Shown here piece by piece: positions 46,601 through 64,000 of a stretch of 64,000 nucleotides of DNA. How positions within the stretch are numbered: the first letter of the stretch is position 1; every line of letters begins with the position of its first letter. A program made the position numbers and the translations under genes. Source of the DNA: Pagrus major (Eukaryota > Chordata > Actinopteri > Spariformes > Sparidae); assembly GCF_040436345.1 (NCBI RefSeq), contig NC_133223.1:20406613-20470612 (forward strand). The letters are read 5' to 3'. The notes under the pieces are model-generated. The model had not been told where the DNA came from. It worked only from the letters and a program-made list of their open reading frames with translations, and did no database searches.

Positions 46601-47837
46601 GCTGAATTGGTTTTGATCTCGACATTTTTTTTTTTTTAATTTAATGGATCTGAAATACTTGAAATACCACTGGATGACTCCATTATGGCTCTCACAGTGT
46701 CAATGTATTGTATCTGAAAAACTCAGCAATAGAGCTCAGTGTTTGGTAAATTACTCGATAAGTTGATTGAAAGAAAAGTTGTTGCTAACTATTTTGACTA
46801 TTATGTAGCAGATGAGTTTTGCAATTTATTAAACAGAAACATTAGATGAATCAGACAGTATGAAATAACGACACAATTCCACTATGGTCTACAATGTAAA
46901 TGTAATTTCCGAGGCTTCCACTCTTGGAAATGCCCTCACAGTCGATGTGTTTTCTTTATAGGAACAGCAGCCAACTGTATCAGACATGGAGGAGGCAATG
47001 GAGCAGGAGGAGATGATGGAAGAAAGAGTAGCTATAGAGGAAGAGCAGGCACCGACCACAGAGGACAGGATGGGTCCTGCTGCTTTTTCTCAGTCGTCAT
47101 CTCAAGAAACTAATCCTGAGTCTTCCACAGCAACAGTGAAAACTGTGCCTTCAACCCCAATGTTCCCGTTTAAGTAAGGCCTTGTCTGAGTTGTCTAAAG
47201 CTTTGAATCACTGTCAGGACAGCTTCTCAGAACTCTGTTTTCATGTTGCCATTTCAGCTACAGCCCAGGCAGCTCCCCACATCGAGGGACCTCTGATACC
47301 AAATCTCCAGCTTTCCTGTTCTCTCTGAACTCTGATCCCTGCACCCCGGGCTTCTCTGGATTTGGATTTGACGTGGGCTCATCGCAGGATGAGGTGAGGA
47401 GTGAGCAAAAGGGATATGTGATTTGACAGAAATCATAGTTTCTTGGTTTTGAAATTACCTCCAAGTTTCTTTACAGGACTCAGCTTTTGCTTTCACTGGC
47501 TCTTTTTTCAACGAGAAGGTACTGGATTTTTACTGTAACTCTGATATTTCATAAAGTAGAACTAGAATAAAAACACCAAACTACTGTGTTCACCTCTTTT
47601 CAGAAAACCACTGAGTCAAAGTCTTCAAGCTGTAAGTATCAAATCAAATCTCTCTATTTTTGTGATGTGTTACCTGCTCTGAACTACAGGTATTTCTATG
47701 TTTTTGCAGGCCTCGAGTTCCTGTTTGGCCAACCAAAGCAGAGCGAGGACTTCCAGTTTGCTTTCACCGCCACGAGCCCTCAGACAACCAACAAAGACAA
47801 CAGCGGGGATGAGTTTCCCTTTTCATTCAACTTTTGA
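43661..47837 (+). CDS. SIX6OS1-like coiled-coil protein, complete coding region (14 coding exons, 475 aa)
   Basis: Exons: 43661-43712, 44286-44342, 44487-44613, 44752-44841, 44936-45123, 45216-45258, 45356-45467, 45592-45733, 45866-45936, 46962-47173, 47258-47393, 47477-47518, 47604-47631, 47710-47837; all phases join. Residues 1-172 are helical and coiled-coil-like, starting MSDQYSFNNIDSLLFQIALQ and including QSHKEYYCQNPLAQELLMLQ, then EEIESRIKACDDQI. The order and spacing resemble the N-terminus of SIX6OS1 (C14orf39), the synaptonemal-complex central-element protein that binds SYCE1. The middle is acidic and disordered. The last 110 residues carry repeated F-x-F motifs (FLFSLNSD, FGFDVGSS, FAFTGSFF, FQFAFTAT) and end FPFSFNF. 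It is shorter than human SIX6OS1 (587 aa as I recall it) and away from SIX6, so the name is a family-level guess; an unrelated coiled-coil protein is the alternative. Confidence 0.75.
43930..44255. repeat. Dispersed repeat of the GATTAATCGATTAG type in intron 1 of the SIX6OS1-like gene
   Basis: It shares GTGCTGTAACTAAATGATTA, TTGGCTGATGAAATGTCAGA and the closing AATTGATTAATCATTCAGCT with the full copy at 56278-56597. Confidence 0.5.
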
Positions 47838-48036
47838 GAGTTTAGACATCTTAAATACTTAATTAGTGTCTTAAAACCAGTTTATTACCTACTCTCTTCA
47901 GTAATGTTCACATAAAGCAGGTTAATGACAAATACCTGTGGTACCGGTTCATAGTTTAACACCATTGTAAGACCTATAAAATTTAAAGAAGTTTGCCACG
48001 TAGGATTTTGCTAATACACTTTGTAATTTTTGTTCC

Positions 48037-48042
48037 ATTAAA
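48037..48042 (+). terminator. Poly(A) signal of the SIX6OS1-like gene
   Basis: ATTAAA lies 200 bases past the stop and is followed by a T-rich tract. The pfkl signal on the other strand is about 100 bases further on. Confidence 0.5.
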
Positions 48043-48452
48043 TGTTTGATATTTATTTATGTTCAGCCTAATGTGTTAGTTCAGTTGCTATTCACAAAGC
48101 AATGAACATGTCTAACATTAACACAGTTGAATAACATTTTATTGAAGATATTGCATTAGTATCAAAATAATACACAACATACGTTCATTTTTCTTTACAG
48201 ATTTCTCTATTGTAAGTGCAGTCATTGTGTTTATTACACAGTGTAATAATATTTTTGATGTACTGTCCAGTTTGCATTAATTAAAGACAGAAACAGTGTT
48301 CAAGTCCTACACAGCATATAAATAAAAGGAAATTCACTGGTCCCATGAATCACACAGTCACATTCTGACTGTATCAGAACAGTATCTCAAACCAAACACT
48401 GCTACAAACTTAGGTAGCACATATTTTAGCTTTAAGCTAGTATCATGTTACA

Positions 48453-48611
48453 ACCAGCATTGCCAGATTTATGATAATTATTGTATTTGTACAATCATTT
48501 TATGCCTATTTTTTCTCATGGTCATGACTCACGTACGCTAATTTCCCCCAAAATACGCTAATTTTAAGCCTCTAGTACGATACTTTAACTTTTCCAATCT
48601 GGCAACACTGG
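48453..48611. repeat. Short MITE-like element, termini CCAGYRTTGCCAGATT
   Basis: CCAGCATTGCCAGATTT at the left is mirrored by AATCTGGCAACACTGG at the right. It is about 160 bp with no frame. Confidence 0.65.
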
Positions 48612-48984
48612 TCACAACATGGATAAACACTCTTCTTTTAAATAAGGTACATGATTAGATTATTTCTGGCTCAGTATTTGTTTTAGGGGCACCAGTATTT
48701 TTCTTGTATGTGATTGAGGAAGCAAACCATTTAAAATCATACTATATACAATCTGCTTTATATAATATATTCAGTAGTTTATTTGCAAAATTTTAGCATT
48801 AATGCACACATGGTTGCCTTTTTATGGCAGTTATTTCACTACACAAAGGCTCACTTGACACAAGGAATAGCAAAATCTGATCTGCATTGATCGCCTAATT
48901 CAATAACTGAATGATCAAAGTATATTTTTACACTATTTACTGTAGCTACTATGACACTGATGACATATGAACACTATGATTACA

Positions 48985-49375
48985 TATTTTGGTACGTAAA
49001 TGACTAATGTGCACAAAAAGTTTTGGTATTGGTCCAGTAGATCCCCTAAAGTTTAAATGATGGGTGTTTTACGCTGATAAAATTACTGTTTCTGTAAATG
49101 GACTTTGGAGGATTTGGGGAGTGCAACAAAGCAGCTGTTTTTGGTTAAAAAGAAACTTGTACTTGAACAAAAAGGTCTACCTCTATAGGGATGCTTTCCA
49201 TAATGTGGTCAGACACTTAGAATAACAATATTGTCAAAAAACAAGAGGCTTACATTCGGCCTGGGCTTTGGCTGTCGATTCCAAAAACGGTTTGTACCTA
49301 CTGGTCATTTAGACACTAAAATACATATAAATAGGGCCTTGGTTTTTAAAAATACCACAATTCCCCTTTATAACT
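48985..49375. repeat. Diverged foldback element related to 2563-3112
   Basis: CAAAAAGTTTTGGTATTGGT at the left and GGTTTTTAAAAATACCACAA then TTCCCC at the right match the termini and subterminal DNA of the 2563-3112 element. Confidence 0.5.
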
Positions 49376-49496
49376 CTTCAGTCCTGTAAACACAGATGGA
49401 CGCAGATTGAAACCCATTCTTGATGTACTCTCGGTAGCAACTAAGGATAGACAGATAAGGGTTAAAAAGTGCAGAGAATATGCTGTTGTAGGGAGC

Positions 49497-60730
<11,234 letters not shown>

Positions 60731-61030
60731 CTTGACCCGCTCAGGTTACAACAGTGAACGTGGGCGAGAATGAAGAAATGTCGGTGAACTGGTTAAATAA
60801 ATGATTGGTTGTGTAAATCCGGACTTTTCCAGATGTCGCTTCCTTGTTTTCAGCAGGTAAAACCTCAGTTAACGAAACGTTACCGCAGCCGAGACACTTC
60901 TGACAGTTTGACTCCGCCCCCCGTCCAAAGGAGGAGACCAGCGGGCGTTGACTTTATGATCCCGCACCGTCCGGCGGAGCGGAGCACGTTGTGCAACATT
61001 AACCCCGCCTGCTCACCGCGCCCTGACGTT
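60731..61030 (-). promoter_or_regulatory. pfkl promoter and 5' UTR region
   Basis: The DNA above the start codon is the GC-richest stretch on this side of the window. It contains CCGCCCCCC and CCCCGCC, which fit GC boxes, and CCGTCCGGCGGAGCGGAGC. No TATA box is clear. The plus-strand frame 60809-61033 is composition noise. Confidence 0.5.
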
Positions 61031-61194
61031 TAAACAGCAGGACACCATAGCAACAACACGTACAGCACGAGTTAATGATTTCAACAGGTTTTATTGGCTA
61101 ATGCTCACATCTGTGGAGGCACACTGCAGCCAGCTAAAGACAAAACAATGACAACTTAGCCTTGATTTAAAAAACAGATCCAGTGTTACCCACA

Positions 61195-61555
61195 GTTATT
61201 AGATAAAAAGTCATGACTATTTACTTAAAAAGTTATAATTATGAGATAGAAAATAAAAATGATGAGATTAAAAAGTCAAAAGTATGAAGAAAAAGTCATA
61301 ATTATGACATCAAAAGTCATTACTGTGACTTAAAAAGTCAAAATTATGAGACAAATGCTTATTTTATGATTATGACATTTTGTATCTTATAATTTAGATT
61401 TTTTATAATAATAGTTATAATTTTGACCTTTAACCTCCTAATAATGACTTACAATGAGAATATATATATATATACATATATATATTTTTTTTAATCAAGC
61501 TTATTTTTTATCTTATCTTCTTTTTTTTACTGGCAGAAATGGGCTTCCATACAAC
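61195..61555. repeat. TIR element carrying a CATAATTATG-type minisatellite, copy 2
   Basis: Irregular units such as AAAAGTCATAATTATGACAT run to about 61450, then a (TA)n tract (61460-61488), then the same tail as copy 1: TTTACTGGCAGAAATGGGCT then TCCATAC. The left terminus seems missing. Confidence 0.6.
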
Positions 61556-61667
61556 CCAGAGGAGACACCACCTAAGGATTTAAACTTTTATGTTTTTATT
61601 TTCAAAAGAACCAAAATAAATAAGATAAGATAAAAATAAATAAAATAAGATATTGTGTCCCCCATAT

Positions 61668-61960
61668 GAATAGTATTTGAGTAAAAGTCTTAAAGTATCT
61701 GATATTAAACGTACCTAACTATCAAAAGTGCAAGTAAAAGTAAATTATACATGAATATACAGTATATAGCTTACTGTATACAATGGATCAACCAATTATT
61801 TTTGGATCCAATATTCAACAATTTTCTGATTATCGGAATAAGTTGATTTAAAAAAAAAAAAATCATGATGCTTTGGCTCTGATGCAACCCGCAATCTGCA
61901 AAGTTACTAGTAACTAAATTTACTCAATAAATGTAGTGGAGTAAAAAGTACAATATTTGC
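61668..61960. repeat. GTACTT-type dispersed repeat
   Basis: The left part is AGTAAAAGTCTTAAAGTATC and the right part AAATGTAGTGGAGTAAAAAG then TACAATATTTGCC, both typical of this teleost family. Confidence 0.5.
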
Positions 61961-62339
61961 CAAGATTTTCTTAAAAACTATTTTGATTTTCAAACTTTCA
62001 TTTCATATAGAAATTATACATTTTCATTTCATAACAGGGTTGTAGCCTCCAGTCATATCCTCAGTATTTTTTCTGGGAATTTGGTGTATTTTAATGATCT
62101 ACGGAGGAGATGACACAAATAATTACAGACGTCATGTGTGGTGTTTTTTAAGTCCACATCAGGTATTCTATATAAAGTGTCTTCAGATGTGGCCGGTGTT
62201 AACTGAAGGGAGTTAGTGTTCTCCACCAAAATCTGTGGCCTTTGATACAAAACTTTATGTAGAGGAATAAAAAATGACTGAAAATATAATATGAAAATAT
62301 ATCTACTGTGTGACAGAAGAGACAGACCACCACATGTTG

Positions 62340-63370
62340 GGTACAGTACATCAGCATTTATTCCATGCAGTTGTTTGCTCTGATTTTATTCTCCCAGATA
62401 CCCTTTGCACTGTACACTGGATAATACAGGAAACTGACAGGATTGGTTGATCGTAATGCCATTCAACAGGAAAGGGAGTTTGGAAATGAAAGTAACAAAG
62501 AAAACAGATGTTTGATACATGGGATGAGGCAACATGATGTCCACAGTTAGAGACAATTTCACAGAAATTCAAATGTAAGTAACTGGTATTTTGATTAAAA
62601 ATGAGAGGGAGGGATCTCTGCCTTCAGGCTTAGTGTTTCATTTACCCTGCTGTGACAGTCCACTGACTGAGTGACTCCTTATAGCTTTTGTCAAGATAAC
62701 AAAAGCTTTAGAAACACTTGATGTTACTAAATACTGATGTTAAGTCTGCTAAATCATGATCTAAATGATGAATGGTCCCCTGCAGGGTCACAAAGATAAA
62801 AATGACATCAGATTCCCGTGATATGACAATGCCTTTGTTCTCCCATACAAATACTGTCCTCTTCCCGTACCACTTCATTGTGCTTCCTTTAAATAATACT
62901 TTTCAGGAGAAATCATAGGTCATGACATTTCTGAAGCTGCCTGAAATTAAAAAGAAACTCAACACCTTTTTCCAGTCATTCATAATAAATTAATTCAATA
63001 ATCATGTAGGCCAGCTACAAAGAAAAAAAAAAAAAAAACAAGAATCAAAATTAAATTAAAACTTTACAACAATCATACTTCACAGGATATATGCCAGAAA
63101 GACAATGTTATTATTAACAGCTTGATCGGATTACCCAGTCATTACAATACACTAGGTTATTTCACACGTACGTAAACAGAGTGAAGAAGGTTGAAGGAGG
63201 ATCAAGGAAAGGCAGCAGCTGCTTTCGGTCATTTATCCATCAGTACAGTTTTAGATTCACCTTGTGCTACTCGGTTCTTACGACTCACACCCTCCTGTAG
63301 TCTTCAATACTGATGTAATACACATTTTCTGATCAATTTCATCATCGACAGGAGCTCGAAGCTGTCGGAG
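62340..63370 (-). other. Possible terminal exon and 3' UTR of a further minus-strand gene
   Basis: Minus-strand AATAAA at 62362-62357 follows about 1 kb of open-frame-free DNA. A candidate acceptor TATCGCACAG|CTCC lies at 63371/63370 on the minus strand. The window's last bases, read on the minus strand, are CAG|GTGAGAATG, a strong donor that would pair with it. Two frames from the acceptor stay open for 21-30 codons, so the coding frame cannot be chosen and no family is recognised. Confidence 0.25.
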
Positions 63371-63785
63371 CTGTGCGATACGTTAAAGGGAGAAGACAAA
63401 AAAGGATTACATTACATTTTACAGATGTTTATGTACAGGTGTAACTAACACTGAGATGAGGTTGTTTGAAAACCAAGAGCAGTGTGAATGCTCTGTGGCC
63501 TTGTCTCTGGCTTATATTTCCTAACTTTTGAAACTCAGCCGTCTGCATACACTTGAGCTGACATCTTGACATCATTATCGTTAAATTCAACCCTGGCTGG
63601 CGAAGTAAGTAGTAAGGAGGATAACAGGGATAAAAATAAAGCTCTCGCAGGTGCAGTATCCCTTTTCATAGACAACAAGACAAAATAGAGTAATATTGCT
63701 GGGGTTCTTGGGAAACAGCAGATCATTTGAAGGAATCGAACCAGGACGTTACATAACACAAGGAGAAGAAAGTCATTGTAACTGT

Positions 63786-63798
63786 CGCCATCTGGTGG
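63786..63798 (-). promoter_or_regulatory. CTCF-like motif
   Basis: On the minus strand CCACCAGATGGCG matches the core CTCF consensus CCASYAGRKGGCR at every position. A single motif match is weak evidence of binding. Confidence 0.35.
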
Positions 63799-64000
63799 CT
63801 GTGATTATATTGCTCCTGCTGTCAATCGGCAACATAAAAACCTGAGCATCAATATCTGGAAAGGCAAGATCACGAAATTAATGGGACAATTTAAAATAAG
63901 CTGTTTGACACTTGCTGCTCTCCTCTAGCCACCAGTCACTGTAGTGTGTCTAGCCAGCTAGACGCCGCGGATCCTGAGCCAGCAACTTCATTCTCACCTG

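Larger units (their letters stand above)
48138..49496 (-). other. pfkl: pfkl 3' UTR with minus-strand poly(A) signal at 48143-48138
   Basis: Plus-strand TTTATT at 48138-48143 is AATAAA on the minus strand, the first strong signal downstream of the pfkl stop. The 1.35-kb 3' UTR would contain two foldback elements (48453-48611 and 48985-49375). Confidence 0.55.

Noticed and set aside
63535-63759. 74-residue minus-strand frame with hydrophobic stretches
   Set aside because: No splice sites connect it to the edge donor, and the composition does not look coding.

Overview
The window is vertebrate nuclear DNA, almost certainly from a teleost fish and probably a percomorph. Genes are split into many short exons with compact introns. 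The proteins are bony-vertebrate orthologues close to human length, and the spacers are full of short foldback (MITE-like) DNA transposons of types common in fish. No bacterial, viral or CRISPR-like system is visible.

Layout, left to right. (1) 1281-1702 (+) is the last coding exon of a MARCHF4-type membrane E3 ligase; the rest lies off the left edge. (2) 1.87-10.9 kb is a gene-free spacer of repeats. (3) 11.15-28.0 kb (+) is a complete col6a2 gene (collagen VI alpha-2): a non-coding first exon plus 27 coding exons, 1037 residues, with a triple helix of exactly 335 residues. (4) 37.13-28.99 kb (-) is a complete xrcc5 (Ku80) gene, 21 coding exons, 725 residues. (5) 41.85-40.46 kb (-) is tmem169, two coding exons, 302 residues. 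(6) 43.66-47.84 kb (+) is a 14-exon gene for a 475-residue coiled-coil protein with an F-x-F-rich tail, best read as a SIX6OS1-like synaptonemal-complex protein. (7) 60.73-49.50 kb (-) is a complete pfkl gene (liver-type 6-phosphofructokinase), 22 coding exons, 780 residues. (8) 62.3-64 kb may hold the 3' end of one more minus-strand gene.

The genes do not form one pathway. They are an extracellular-matrix gene, a DNA double-strand-break repair gene, a meiosis-type gene, a glycolytic gene and two membrane-protein genes. In human, marchf4, xrcc5 and tmem169 map to 2q35, while COL6A2 and PFKL map to 21q22.3, so the window interleaves two human blocks. Two gene pairs converge tail to tail with poly(A) signals about 0.1 kb apart: col6a2/xrcc5 and the SIX6OS1-like gene/pfkl.

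The most interesting points are these. col6a2 has a GRGDSP integrin-type motif just after its signal peptide. It also has a Gly-to-Ala imperfection that keeps an N-glycosylation sequon, and an extra triple-helix cysteine. Several TIR elements carry internal tandem arrays: palindromic minisatellites, and one copy in which a CTTC microsatellite has replaced the element's middle. Several foldbacks lie inside 3' UTRs. Exon borders were read by hand from GT/AG signals and checked by reading-frame continuity; no alignment was run.
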